A stretch of DNA of 64,000 nt from Pseudomonas baltica (GCF_031880315.1 NZ_CP134771.1:2910001-2974000); one strand, 5' to 3'. Shown: positions 8,385-18,065, numbered from the stretch's first letter. Numbers and translations: made by a program. Notes: generated by a model from the letters alone, not told the origin.

Positions 8385-9488
8385 ATGTTGCTTTCACTCG
8401 AACCCCGCGGCCAGCAATCGCGCGCCATGCTCTGGTGCTCGCCGTTGCTGGCGGCCGTGCTCACGTTGGGCTGTGGCTCGCTGTTGTTTTTAGCGCTGGG
8501 GCTGGACCCGCTGCTGACCCTGCGGACCTTGTTGATCGATCCGGTCAAGGACCTCTACGGTGTGGGTGAATTGCTGGTCAAGGCGCTGCCGATCCTGCTC
8601 TGCGCCTTGGGCCTGGCCGTGGCCTACCAGGCGCGTATCTGGAACATCGGTGCTGAAGGACAATTGCTCATCGGCGCCCTTGCCGGCAGTGCAGTAGCGG
8701 TCAATATCATCGACATGGACAGCCGCTGGGCCCTGGTCATGGTACTCAGCGCCGGGACCCTCGCCGGCGCGGCCTGGGCCGGGCTCACCGCGTGGCTGCG
8801 CACGCAGTTCAATGCCAACGAAATCCTCACCAGCATCATGCTCAATTACATCGCGCTCAACCTGCTGCTGTATTTCGTCCACGGCCCGCTCAAGGATCCG
8901 GCCGGTTTCAATTTCCCCGAGTCGGCGATGTTCGGCGATGCCAGCCGCTTGCCGCTGGTGTTCGCCGATAGCCGCCTGCATGCCGGCTTGTATTTTGCCC
9001 TGCTGGCCCTGGTGGCGGTGTGGGTGTTGCTGCAGAGAAGCTTCGTGGGTTTTCAGATCAAGGTGCTCGGCCTGGACAAGCGCGCCGCCGGGTTCGTCGG
9101 TTTTCGGGAAAAGTCCCTGGTGTGGTTCGCGCTGTTGATCAGCGGTGCATTGGCCGGGCTCGCGGGCGTGGGCGAGGTGGCGGGGCCGATCGGGCAACTG
9201 GTACCGGCGGTGTCGCCAGGTTATGGCTATGCCGCCATTACAGTGGCTTTTCTCGGTCGCCTCAATCCCATCGGGATCGTATTTTCCAGCCTGTTGATGG
9301 CCCTGTTGTATCTGGGTGGCGAAAACGCGCAGATGAACCTCAACCTGCCCCAGGCGATCACCCAGTTGTTCCAGGGCATGATGCTGTTCTTCCTGCTGGC
9401 CAGTGACGTGTTGATCCTTTACCGCCCGCGCCTCAAGGGGCGTTGGGCAAGGCGCACCGCTATCAATCCGACTCCGGCTCTGGGCTGA
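8385..9488 (+). CDS. nucleoside ABC transporter permease 1
   Basis: 367-residue inner-membrane permease of the branched-chain/ribose permease superfamily. It has about 8-10 hydrophobic segments and the EAA-like region GLDKRAAGFVGFREKS. The conserved WNIGAEGQLLIGALAG near the N-terminus is typical of BMP-family transporter permeases. It starts 12 nt after the ATPase stop and is followed after 10 nt by the second permease. The pair should form the heterodimeric channel. Confidence 0.92.
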   Translation: MLLSLEPRGQQSRAMLWCSPLLAAVLTLGCGSLLFLALGLDPLLTLRTLLIDPVKDLYGVGELLVKALPILLCALGLAVAYQARIWNIGAEGQLLIGALAGSAVAVNIIDMDSRWALVMVLSAGTLAGAAWAGLTAWLRTQFNANEILTSIMLNYIALNLLLYFVHGPLKDPAGFNFPESAMFGDASRLPLVFADSRLHAGLYFALLALVAVWVLLQRSFVGFQIKVLGLDKRAAGFVGFREKSLVWFALLISGALAGLAGVGEVAGPIGQLVPAVSPGYGYAAITVAFLGRLNPIGIVFSSLLMALLYLGGENAQMNLNLPQAITQLFQGMMLFFLLASDVLILYRPRLKGRWARRTAINPTPALG

Positions 9489-9498
9489 GGAAATCGAC

Positions 9499-10425
9499 AT
9501 GGATATGGAACTGATCAGCAACATTCTGTTTGCCACCGTGCGCTGCGGTACGCCGCTGCTGCTGGTGGCGCTGGGGGAACTGGTGTGCGAAAAGAGCGGC
9601 GTGCTCAACCTGGGCCAGGAGGGCATGATGCTGTTCGGCGCGGTAGTGGGCTTTATCGTTGCCGCTAGCACCGGCAGCTTGTGGCTCGGCGTACTGCTGG
9701 CTATGGCGGCAGGCATGTTGCTGTCGTCGCTGTTTGCACTGGTGGCGCTGAGCTTCAACGCCAACCAGGTGGCTACCGGCCTCGCCCTGACCATTTTTGG
9801 CGTCGGGTTATCGACCTTCGTCGGCGCAGCCTGGGTGGGCAAACCGCTGGCGGGCTTCGAGCCGCTGGCGATCCCGCTGCTCAGCGGCCTGCCGTTGCTG
9901 GGGCGCGCGCTGTTCGCTCAGGATGCCCTGGTGTACCTGTCGTTCGTGCTGTTCGCGGTGATTGCCTGGGTGATCCTCAAAAGCCGCGTCGGGCTGATCG
10001 TCCAGGCGGTGGGCGAGAATCCCGATGCCGCCAGCGCCATGGGCCTGCCGGTGCTGCGGGTGCGCACGCTGGCGGTGCTGTTCGGTGGCGCCATGGCCGG
10101 CCTGGCAGGCGCCTATCTGTCGCTGGCCTATACGCCGATGTGGGCCGAGAACATGAGCGCCGGCCGCGGCTGGATCGCCTTGGCACTGGTAGTGTTCGCC
10201 AGCTGGCGGGTCTGGCGATTGCTGCTGGGAGCTTATCTGTTCGGCTTTGCCAGCATCCTGTATCTGGTGGCGCAAGGCCTGGGGTTGGCGATTCCGTCCA
10301 ACCTGCTGGCGATGCTGCCCTATGTGGCGACCATCGTGGTGCTGGTGTTGCTGTCCCGTGATGCGATTCGCACGCGGTTGTACGCGCCAGTATCGCTGGG
10401 GCAACCGTGGCAGCCTGGGCATTGA
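9499..10425 (+). CDS. nucleoside ABC transporter permease 2
   Basis: 308-residue inner-membrane permease, shorter partner of the preceding one. It has the characteristic LNLGQEGMMLFGAVVGF near residue 35 and the cytoplasmic loop VGENPDAASAMGLPVLRVR. It ends the ATPase-permease-permease operon. The cognate periplasmic binding protein is not next to it but about 3 kb downstream at 13472-14569. Confidence 0.92.
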   Translation: MDMELISNILFATVRCGTPLLLVALGELVCEKSGVLNLGQEGMMLFGAVVGFIVAASTGSLWLGVLLAMAAGMLLSSLFALVALSFNANQVATGLALTIFGVGLSTFVGAAWVGKPLAGFEPLAIPLLSGLPLLGRALFAQDALVYLSFVLFAVIAWVILKSRVGLIVQAVGENPDAASAMGLPVLRVRTLAVLFGGAMAGLAGAYLSLAYTPMWAENMSAGRGWIALALVVFASWRVWRLLLGAYLFGFASILYLVAQGLGLAIPSNLLAMLPYVATIVVLVLLSRDAIRTRLYAPVSLGQPWQPGH

Positions 10426-10565
10426 AATGCGGCCGCCCGCCAAGGGGCCGCAACGGCTTGCGGACAGATAAGCAATTGCACCGTTATAATCCGCACCACC
10501 TGGATCAGCAGACAGGGCAAAACTGAGCTGGCTTACCTGAACACACTTTTCAGAGGAGTCGGCTC

Positions 10566-11918
10566 ATGCCCGCGCCCCGTATCTGGTTAAAAAACCCTCT
10601 CGCGATCTTCACTGCCAACGGCCTCGACGCCCGTGGTGGCCTGGTGCTGGAAAACGGCATCATCGATCAAGTCCTGGCCGCAGGTGCACAGCCCGCGCGC
10701 CCCTGCAATGAAGTGTTCGATGCCCGCGAACATGTAGTGCTGCCGGGCCTGATCAACACTCACCATCACTTCTATCAAACCCTGACGCGCGCCTGGGCAC
10801 CGGTGGTCAATCAACCGTTGTTCCCTTGGCTCAAGACGCTCTACCCCGTGTGGGCGCGCCTGACCCCGGAAAAACTCGCACTCGCCAGCAAGGTCGCGCT
10901 CACCGAATTGCTGCTGTCCGGCTGCACCACCGCAGCCGATCATCATTACTTGTTCCCCGAAGGCCTGGAAGACGCCATCGACGTGCAGGTCGGTGTGGTG
11001 CGCGAACTGGGCATGCGCGCCATGCTTACACGTGGCTCCATGAGCCTGGGCGAGGCGGATGGCGGCCTGCCACCGCAGCAGACCGTGCAGCAAGGTGAAG
11101 TGATTCTGGCCGATAGCCAGCGCTTGATCGAGCGCTACCATCAACGTGGCGACGGGGCGCAAGTCCAGATCGCCCTAGCGCCCTGCTCGCCGTTTTCGGT
11201 GACCACCGAGATCATGCGTGCGAGCGCCGAGATGGCCGAACGCCTGGACGTGCGCCTGCACACCCACCTGGCCGAGACCCTCGACGAAGAGGACTTCTGC
11301 CTGCAACGCTTCGGGCTGCGCACCGTCGATTATCTGGACAGCGTCGGCTGGCTAGGGCCACGCACCTGGCTGGCCCATGGCATTCACTTCAACGCGGATG
11401 AAATTGCCCGGCTGGGCGCGGCAGGCACAGGCGTGTGTCACTGCCCGAGTTCGAATATGCGCCTGGCGTCGGGGATCTGCCCGACGCTGGACCTGACCGA
11501 TGCCGGCGCGCCGCTTGGGCTGGGCGTGGATGGCTCGGCGTCCAACGATGCCTCGAACATGATCCTTGAAGCGCGCCAGGCCTTGTATCTGCAGCGTCTG
11601 CGTTACGGCGCGGCGGCCATTACCCCGGAGCGCGTGCTGGGCTGGGCGACGCGAGGCTCGGCGCAGCTACTCGGGCGCACGGACATCGGCGAACTGGCGC
11701 CGGGCAAACAGGCCGATCTGGCGCTGTTCAAGCTCGACGAACTGCGTTTTTCCGGCAGCCATGATCCGTTGAGCGCGCTGTTGCTGTGCGGCGCCGATCG
11801 CGCGGATCGAGTGATGGTCGGCGGGCAGTGGCGAGTCATCGGCGGGCAGGTGCCTGGGCTGGATATCGCGCAGCTGATCGCCCATCACCGCGAGGCCGCG
11901 CGGGAGTTGGTGGGCTGA
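10566..11918 (+). CDS. 8-oxoguanine deaminase (amidohydrolase superfamily)
   Basis: 450-residue zinc amidohydrolase that resembles the characterised P. aeruginosa 8-oxoguanine deaminase PA0142, which converts 8-oxoguanine to urate and ammonia. Metal and catalytic motifs seen are NTHHHFYQ (about residue 65), TTAADHHYLF, RLHTHLAET, WLAHGIHF and GVDGSASNDASNM. The start at 10566 follows CAGAGGAGT. A promoter-like TATAAT lies at 10485-10490. The gene sits between the purine importer and its binding protein, consistent with scavenging of purine bases. Exact substrate is by similarity; guanine or isocytosine deaminases are related. Confidence 0.88.
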   Translation: MPAPRIWLKNPLAIFTANGLDARGGLVLENGIIDQVLAAGAQPARPCNEVFDAREHVVLPGLINTHHHFYQTLTRAWAPVVNQPLFPWLKTLYPVWARLTPEKLALASKVALTELLLSGCTTAADHHYLFPEGLEDAIDVQVGVVRELGMRAMLTRGSMSLGEADGGLPPQQTVQQGEVILADSQRLIERYHQRGDGAQVQIALAPCSPFSVTTEIMRASAEMAERLDVRLHTHLAETLDEEDFCLQRFGLRTVDYLDSVGWLGPRTWLAHGIHFNADEIARLGAAGTGVCHCPSSNMRLASGICPTLDLTDAGAPLGLGVDGSASNDASNMILEARQALYLQRLRYGAAAITPERVLGWATRGSAQLLGRTDIGELAPGKQADLALFKLDELRFSGSHDPLSALLLCGADRADRVMVGGQWRVIGGQVPGLDIAQLIAHHREAARELVG

Positions 11919-11940
11919 TCTGTGTATTGACTGCGCCGGG

Positions 11941-11990
11941 CTCTTCGCGGGCAAGCCTGCATCTGTGGGATGCACGCTTGCTGGCGAAGG
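11941..11990. repeat. REP-like inverted pair
   Basis: CTCTTCGCGGGCAAGC on one side and TGTGGGA...GCTTGCTGGCGAAGG on the other are inverted copies of the pseudomonad REP core (TGTGGGAGC...GCTTGC..GCGAAG). They lie between convergent genes, the usual position for such elements. Confidence 0.65.
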
Positions 11991-12033
11991 CGCCAGCAAG
12001 CACAACACAGGGATTCCAGTTGGCGCTCGGCCG

Positions 12034-13143
12034 CTACAACCCCAACAGCGACAGCATGATGAACGTCGCGAACAGCACAAAGTGAGTCATGCCTTCGATG
12101 GCGTTGGTTTCTCCGTCGTTGAGGTTGATGGCGGACACCAGCAGCGTGATGAAAATCATCACCGTCTGCACCGGGGTCATCGCCATCTGGAACGCCTGGC
12201 CACTGTAGAGCGCCAGCCCTTCCATGACCGGGACAGTGAGGATCACAGTCGACAGTGACGCCCCCAAGGCGATATTGACCACCGACTGCATGCGGTTGGC
12301 CAAGGCAGCGCGCAACGCCGTGAGAATCTCGGGCGCCGCCGAGATCGCTGCCACCAGAATCGCCGTTACTACCGGCGGCGCACCACTGCCCTCCAGGCCC
12401 AGGTCCATGGCCTTGGACATCACTTCGGCCAAGGCGCCGATCACGACGACACCAAACACCAGCAAGCCGATGGACAGGCCCAGGCTAGTGGGCGGCTCCT
12501 CCTCGGCGAGGTCTTGGGGGGTAGGCCGACGACGTTTCTTCTCCGGGTAGCTGTAGCTGAAGAAGTAACTGTGCGGGCCGACCTGCATACGCAGAAACAA
12601 GCCGTACAACAGCAGCATCGCGCCGATGGTGAAGGCCGAATAGAGCTTCCAGTCCGGCTCGGGGATGAACTCGGGCACCACCATCGACACGCCCATGGCG
12701 GTCAGGATCATCACGCTGTAGCTGCGCGCCGAGTCATCGTTGTACTGCTGCTCGCCGTGCTTGAGGCCGCCCATCAACGCAGCCAGGCCGAGGATGCCGT
12801 TGATATCGAGCATCACCGCGCTGTAGATGGTGTCCCGCACCAGCGTTGGCGAAGGCTCGTTGCTCATCATGATCCCCAGAATCACCACCTCCACCAGCAC
12901 TGCCGCCAGGGTCAGGATCATGGTGCCGTAGGGATCGCCGACCTTCTGCGCCAGCAACTCGGCATGGTGCGCCACCCTGAGCGAGGCACAGATGATTGCC
13001 GCGATCAGCGCCAGGCCGGCGGCCAACGCCACGCCGTGCCCGTGAGCGAGCATCGTGTGCTCCAGCGGATAGGCGACACAGGCGGCGATCACCGCCAGGA
13101 GGAGGAATTTTTCCTGTTTGAGCTGAACCAGAATGGCGTTCAT
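12034..13143 (-). CDS. calcium:proton antiporter (CaCA/ChaA family)
   Basis: 369-residue inner-membrane protein with about 10-11 hydrophobic segments in two homologous halves. The alpha-repeat motifs are GTMILTLAAVLVEVVILGIM and SAAPEILTALRAAL...ALGASLSTVILTVP, each carrying a conserved acidic residue. A charged cytoplasmic loop (EKKRRRPTPQDLAEEE) separates the halves. It should expel Ca2+ or other cations in exchange for protons. ATG 13143 is preceded by AGGACGCTT; upstream in-frame codons encode no hydrophobic sequence. It is oriented against the purine genes on both sides and has no obvious link to them. Confidence 0.87.
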   Translation of the reverse strand: MNAILVQLKQEKFLLLAVIAACVAYPLEHTMLAHGHGVALAAGLALIAAIICASLRVAHHAELLAQKVGDPYGTMILTLAAVLVEVVILGIMMSNEPSPTLVRDTIYSAVMLDINGILGLAALMGGLKHGEQQYNDDSARSYSVMILTAMGVSMVVPEFIPEPDWKLYSAFTIGAMLLLYGLFLRMQVGPHSYFFSYSYPEKKRRRPTPQDLAEEEPPTSLGLSIGLLVFGVVVIGALAEVMSKAMDLGLEGSGAPPVVTAILVAAISAAPEILTALRAALANRMQSVVNIALGASLSTVILTVPVMEGLALYSGQAFQMAMTPVQTVMIFITLLVSAINLNDGETNAIEGMTHFVLFATFIMLSLLGL

Positions 13144-13396
13144 GAAGCGTCCTTGAGCGGTGCGGCCTGCAGCCACGACTGAATGGTAGAGCAGTGTTCG
13201 CTCCCGGCGTTGAGAGTGCATGGGCCGGGTAAAGGTTTCAAAAGGTGTCAGATCGAACCTGGGTTCGTCGCCGCATTGCCAGCCCTGCACCAGTTAGCGG
13301 CGCCAGCACCGGCTGTTGCACCGAGACGCACCGCGCTGCGCCGGGGTGCCTACATCCATTCTCCTGAAAGCCGGCACCCTGGCTATTAATTGTCCT

Positions 13397-13414
13397 CTTG
13401 GTCAGCTTTTTGCA
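13397..13414 (+). promoter_or_regulatory. sigma-54-type promoter for the BMP binding protein
   Basis: CTTGGTCAGCTTTTTGCA has GG and GC dinucleotides 10 nt apart and TTGCA, and is identical to the permease promoter at 3508-3525 except for one base. It lies in the 328-nt gap 13144-13471, 58 nt before the start codon. TGCACC half-sites at 13286-13291 and 13317-13322, about 80-110 nt upstream, could be activator (NtrC-like) contacts, but no complete dyad is seen. Confidence 0.6.
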
Positions 13415-13471
13415 TTGCTCAGCGGGCCACATTTCCCGCAACGCCTACAAGATCATATGGAGCTTCTCTGC

Positions 13472-14569
13472 ATGCAGTCTTCCACGCAAAAACGCTATTC
13501 CCTGAAAAAGCTGTTGTGCGCCATGACGGCTGTGATCGGCCTTGGCACCAGCCTGATGAGCAGCGCCGCTGACCCGCTGAAAGTGGGCTTCGTCTATATC
13601 GGCCCCATCGGTGACCACGGTTGGACCTACCAGCACGAAGTTGGCCGCCAGGCGTTGCAAGAGCAGCTGGGCGACAAGGTCAAGACCAGCTACGTGGAGA
13701 ACGTCGCGGAAGGTGCCGATGCCGAGCGGGTGATCCGCAACATGGCCAAGGAAAATTACGATCTGATCTTCACTACCTCGTTCGGCTACATGAACCCGAC
13801 GCTCAAAGTCGCCAAGCAGTTCCCCAAGGTGATCTTCGAGCACGCCACGGGTTACAAGCAGGACAAGAACATGGGCACCTACCTGGCGCGCACCTATGAA
13901 GGGCGCTACGTGGGCGGGTTCCTGGCGGCGAAAATGACCAAGACCAAAAAGGTCGGCTACGTGGCCTCCTTCCCGATCCCGGAAGTGATCCGCGATATCA
14001 ACGCCATCCAGTTGGCGCTGAACAAGTACAACCCCGGTACTGAAATGAAAGTGGTATGGGTCAACTCCTGGTTCGATCCAGGCAAAGAGGCCGATGCCAC
14101 CAATGCCCTGATCGACCAAGGGGCGGACGTGATCTTCCAGCACACCGATAGCCCGGCGCCTATCCAGACGGCCGAACGTCGCGGCGTCTACGCCGTCGGT
14201 TACGCGTCCGACATGGCTCACTTCGGGCCCAAAGCAGTACTGACGTCGATCGTCAACAACTGGGGCCCGCACTACATCCAGGCGACCCAGGCGGTCATCG
14301 ACCACACCTGGAAGCCACAGGACTACTGGGGTGGCCTGAAAGAAGGCACCGTGCAATTGCCGATCAGCGACATCGTGCCAGCACCGGTAAAAGCCGAAGC
14401 CGAGCAGATCATCGCCAGCATCAAGAGCGGTGAGTTCCATCCGTTCACCGGCCCGATCAAGGACCAGAGCGGCGCAGTCAAGATCGCTGCCGGCGCGACT
14501 GCCAGCAATGCCGAGCTGGCCTCGATGAACTACTACATCGAAGGCATGACGGCGCAGATGCCGAAGTAA
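13472..14569 (+). CDS. BMP-family ABC transporter substrate-binding protein (nucleoside/purine)
   Basis: 365-residue exported binding protein of the PnrA/BMP family. A signal peptide with basic start KRYSLKKLL, a hydrophobic core and AAD cleavage region precedes the mature start PLKVGFVYIGPIGDHGWTYQH. The family motifs IFTTSFGYM and QHTDSPAP are present. It should deliver nucleosides or purine bases to the ABC permeases at 8385-10425. ATG 13472 is chosen because GGAG lies 8 nt before it; ATG 13457 has no ribosome site. It is the only subunit with its own sigma-54-type promoter. Confidence 0.92.
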   Translation: MQSSTQKRYSLKKLLCAMTAVIGLGTSLMSSAADPLKVGFVYIGPIGDHGWTYQHEVGRQALQEQLGDKVKTSYVENVAEGADAERVIRNMAKENYDLIFTTSFGYMNPTLKVAKQFPKVIFEHATGYKQDKNMGTYLARTYEGRYVGGFLAAKMTKTKKVGYVASFPIPEVIRDINAIQLALNKYNPGTEMKVVWVNSWFDPGKEADATNALIDQGADVIFQHTDSPAPIQTAERRGVYAVGYASDMAHFGPKAVLTSIVNNWGPHYIQATQAVIDHTWKPQDYWGGLKEGTVQLPISDIVPAPVKAEAEQIIASIKSGEFHPFTGPIKDQSGAVKIAAGATASNAELASMNYYIEGMTAQMPK

Positions 14570-14580
14570 CAATTACGCGA

Positions 14581-14606
14581 TAGCGAGGGGGATTGGCCCC
14601 TCGCTA
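14581..14606. terminator. perfect 10-bp hairpin after the binding-protein gene
   Basis: TAGCGAGGGG (14581-14590) and CCCCTCGCTA (14597-14606) form a perfect stem with a 6-nt loop, 12 nt after the stop codon. There is no T run, so it may protect the mRNA 3' end or act as a weak terminator. Confidence 0.5.
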
Positions 14607-14643
14607 CACTGCCCGGCTATGCCCCCAAGCTGCGGAGACAGCC

Positions 14644-15603
14644 ATGCAACAACTTCCCATCATCGACATCAGCCCCCTCTACCTTCCCGAGCAACAAGGA
14701 TGGGAGCAAGTCGCCCAGGCCATCGACCAGGCGTGCTGCGAATGGGGGTTCTTCTATATCAAGGGCCACCCCATCAGCGCAGCGCGTATCGATGCCGTAC
14801 AGCAACAGGCCCGTGCCTTTTTCGCCCTCCCGAGCAGCGACAAACTGCAGATCGACATCACTGCCAGCCGCCATCACCGTGGCTACGGCGCCGTCGCTAC
14901 CGAACAACTGGATCCCAACCTGCCCAGCGACCTCAAGGAAACGTTCGACATGGGCCTGCATCTGCCCGTCGATCACCCCGAGGTCCTGGCGGGCAAGCCT
15001 CTGCGTGGCCCTAATCGCCATCCGGACATCCCCGGGTGGGCCGAGCTGATGGAATCCCATTACCTGGACATGCAAGCCCTGGCGCAGACACTGTTGCGCG
15101 CCATGACCCTGGCGCTGGAGGTGCCCCGGGACTTTTTCGACAAGCGCTTCGAGCAGCCGGTAAGTGTGCTGCGCTTCATCCACTATCCGCCGCGCCAGAC
15201 GGCTACCTCTGCCGACCAGCAAGGTGCCGGCGCTCATACCGATTACGGCTGCGTCACTCTGCTGTACCAGGACAATGCGGGCGGCCTGCAGGTACGTGAT
15301 GTGAATGGCCGCTGGATCGACGCGCCGCCCATCGAAGGTACCTTCGTGGTCAACCTTGGCGACATGATGGCCCGCTGGAGCAATGACCGTTACCTGTCCA
15401 CACCGCATCGAGTGCTCAGCCCGATGGGGGTCGACCGTTACTCGATGCCGTTTTTCGCCGAGCCCCACCCCGATACCCTGATCGAATGCCTGCCGGGCTG
15501 TCAGGATGCCGAGCATCCAGCCAAATACCCGGTGACCACCTGTGCGGATTTCCTGCTGTCGCGCTTCGCCGACACCTATGCTTATCGCCGGGAGCTCAAA
15601 TAG
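14644..15603 (+). CDS. 2-oxoglutarate/Fe(II)-dependent oxygenase, isopenicillin-N-synthase-like
   Basis: 319-residue non-haem iron dioxygenase with the DIOX_N domain (LPIIDISPLY start, WGFFYIKGH) and the C-terminal 2OG-FeII_Oxy fold. The iron triad is H198, D200 (GAHTDYG) and H255 (TPHRV). The 2OG-binding arginine is R265 in DRYSMPFF. ATG 14644 follows GCGGAGACA. It lies between the purine-binding protein and adenosine deaminase, the same place as PA0147 in P. aeruginosa. A purine-related hydroxylation is plausible by context (a xanthine hydroxylase-like role), but the substrate is unknown. Confidence 0.88.
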   Translation: MQQLPIIDISPLYLPEQQGWEQVAQAIDQACCEWGFFYIKGHPISAARIDAVQQQARAFFALPSSDKLQIDITASRHHRGYGAVATEQLDPNLPSDLKETFDMGLHLPVDHPEVLAGKPLRGPNRHPDIPGWAELMESHYLDMQALAQTLLRAMTLALEVPRDFFDKRFEQPVSVLRFIHYPPRQTATSADQQGAGAHTDYGCVTLLYQDNAGGLQVRDVNGRWIDAPPIEGTFVVNLGDMMARWSNDRYLSTPHRVLSPMGVDRYSMPFFAEPHPDTLIECLPGCQDAEHPAKYPVTTCADFLLSRFADTYAYRRELK

Positions 15604-15629
15604 CACCTCGCCGGGCGCCATACCCAAGC

Positions 15630-15658
15630 AAAAACCTGAACCGCAAGTCAGGCTTTTT
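15630..15658 (+). terminator. intrinsic terminator after the oxygenase gene
   Basis: CCTGA (15635-15639) and TCAGG (15648-15652) are flanked by AAAA and TTTTT, giving a short hairpin with a T run. A TAGAAT promoter-like hexamer follows, ahead of the deaminase gene. Confidence 0.5.
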
Positions 15659-15707
15659 CGACCACCGGCCCTCAGCCCTGTAGAATCCTCGCCTCTGCAC
15701 CTGATGA

Positions 15708-16670
<963 letters not shown>

Positions 16671-16677
16671 TGAGTTC

Positions 16678-17358
16678 TCACTGACTGGCGATGCTGCGAA
16701 TCCGCAGCATTCCTGCCTCGGTGACCAACAGCGCCCTGGACTCCTTGTGCTCGCGCACCCAGCCTGATTGCATGAACAGCTTTATCAGGCTGGTCCCCAG
16801 GACGCCGCCTATATGTGCCCGCTCACCATCCCAGCCAGAACAGACCGCATGCCCGTCACGGGTGGCGAAGGCCTCGGGATAGATGCCCATGCTTGCCAGA
16901 TGTACAGTGCCTTTCTGGGTAATGTCGAGGTACTCGCCGCGGGGCATCAACCACTGCGCGACCAGCATTCGCTGATAGACCTCGGCCGCCAGCTCTCCTC
17001 CCAGGTGTTCGCCACAACGACAGGCCCGGCGCATGGCAGCAGGCGCGCGTGGCAGGGGCTCCCGCTTGACAGGGCCCGCGCGTACCCGAGAAACGCTGAC
17101 CAGCGCCTCGACCGCCGCGCCGACTTCTGGCGCCGCCAGCTTGAAAAATCGTTTGCGTCCGCGGGCTTCGAACTTCAGCAACCCGGCTGAGGACAACCGG
17201 GCAAGATGAGCACTCGCCGAAGACGGCGTAACCCCGACCAGATTGGCTAGCTCCTCGGCGCCTCGCGTGCCGCCGTCGATGAGCGCCCATAACATTGCAC
17301 TGCGCTTGGGGTCGGCCAGCAACGTGGCGATGCGACTGATGCAAGGTGCATATTCCAT
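16678..17358 (-). CDS. ArsR-family winged-helix regulator with C-terminal extension
   Basis: 226-residue protein. The N-terminal ArsR-type winged helix (about residues 5-75) contains DPKRSAMLWALIDGG, VGVTPSSASAHLARL and FEARGRKRFFKL. The remaining 150 residues form a longer domain with RACRCGEHLGG, a possible metal or redox cysteine pair, and a C-terminal helical segment. It starts with GGGAG seven bases before ATG 17358 and ends 7 nt from the deaminase stop (convergent). Its target is not evident; the copper genes and the palindromic region upstream are candidates. Confidence 0.8.
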   Translation of the reverse strand: MEYAPCISRIATLLADPKRSAMLWALIDGGTRGAEELANLVGVTPSSASAHLARLSSAGLLKFEARGRKRFFKLAAPEVGAAVEALVSVSRVRAGPVKREPLPRAPAAMRRACRCGEHLGGELAAEVYQRMLVAQWLMPRGEYLDITQKGTVHLASMGIYPEAFATRDGHAVCSGWDGERAHIGGVLGTSLIKLFMQSGWVREHKESRALLVTEAGMLRIRSIASQ

Positions 17359-17510
17359 GGTTCACTCCCTGTCCCGACATTCTTCGAAGCCTGCAAATCC
17401 CTTGTCTGACAACCGCGCCACACTGTTCAGCAGGCTGTGTCACGCATTATAAGCACGGATAAAGCAGGCGAAATATTCGTCAGTACGGGCAGAAAATCCC
17501 GGAGTGCGGT

Positions 17511-17625
17511 GGGTAAATACCCCCTTGTACAAAAGTGTTCAAATCAGTCCAGGTCAGTGTTCGCCTGAGTCAGGCATCTGACCTCGTAAAACCGGGGGTA
17601 TATATCCCCCGGAGGAAACGCCTCC
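17511..17625. other. cluster of four palindromes in a 449-nt non-coding gap
   Basis: The gap 17359-17807 holds no recognisable gene. GGGTAAATACCC lies at 17511-17522. A nested hairpin spans 17551-17584: AGGTCAG/CTGACCT outside, GCCTG/CAGGC inside. CCGGGGG-TATATAT-CCCCCGG is perfect at 17592-17612. GGAGG-CCTCC overlaps its end at 17611-17625. The G/C tracts flanking AT resemble CsoR/FrmR-type operators, and the series could also be a structured RNA. No T run and no small ORF with a start were seen. Confidence 0.35.
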
Positions 17626-17807
17626 CCAGTTAACACAGCGCAAAAACCTACAACGCCACGCCGGAAAGCTTACAAACACTGTCCCCCTGCAGCTTTACCC
17701 TCATAACGCCGCCTGACGCGCTGCGACACACCCCCGTCAGCACCGCACGCTGAATGCCGGCCACCGAGCAAGGCCGGGGCACTGCCCGGCCGCAGCGATG
17801 CTGCCGA

Positions 17808-18005
17808 CTACAGCGCCTTGGCGGCGTAACCTTCAGTGCCGATCACGCCGATGATCACGTCCGGCGCCAGGCTGCTTTGCACATTTACCTGGCCGGTCTT
17901 CAGGTCGACCTCGACCGTGGCGGCCGGGTCCTGGTCTTGCACGGCCTGGGTGACCGCGCGTACACAATGCTGGCAGGTCATGCCTTTTACGTCGAAATGC
18001 TGCAT
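17808..18005 (-). CDS. copZ: copper chaperone / heavy-metal-associated domain protein
   Basis: 65-residue single HMA domain with GMTCQHC (metal cysteines at residues 10 and 13) followed by the ferredoxin-like pattern VEVDLKTGQVNV and GYAAKAL at the end. It binds Cu(I) in the cytoplasm and passes it to the exporter. It is divergent from an exported protein gene and lies near copA and cueR. A CueR-type box precedes it. Confidence 0.92.
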   Translation of the reverse strand: MQHFDVKGMTCQHCVRAVTQAVQDQDPAATVEVDLKTGQVNVQSSLAPDVIIGVIGTEGYAAKAL

Positions 18006-18034
18006 GGGGAAGCCTCCGTGTTAGATTCAGCGAC

Positions 18035-18065
18035 AGTTTGAAGCTTGCCGTCGGGTCAAGGTCAA
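18035..18065 (-). promoter_or_regulatory. CueR-type promoter of copZ
   Basis: On the minus strand, TTGACC (18065-18060) is followed after a 19-nt spacer by CAAACT (18040-18035). The spacer contains the imperfect dyad CTTGACC...GGCAAG. A 19-nt spacer with a central dyad is characteristic of MerR-family promoters. It is less symmetric than the copA box. Confidence 0.65.

Noticed and set aside
10480..10487. ACCGTTAT, also found in the loop of the ABC-operon leader (6736-6743), suggesting a second copy of the riboswitch before 8-oxoguanine deaminase
   Set aside because: The second copy overlaps a TATAAT promoter hexamer (10485-10490) and lacks the surrounding paired stems and a terminator.
13286..13342. 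NtrC enhancer sites upstream of the BMP promoter
   Set aside because: Only TGCACC half-sites; no GCACC-N5-GGTGC dyad with correct spacing, so it was left as a comment.
17500..17640. RsmY/RsmZ-like small RNA in the palindrome region
   Set aside because: Too few GGA loops and no intrinsic terminator.
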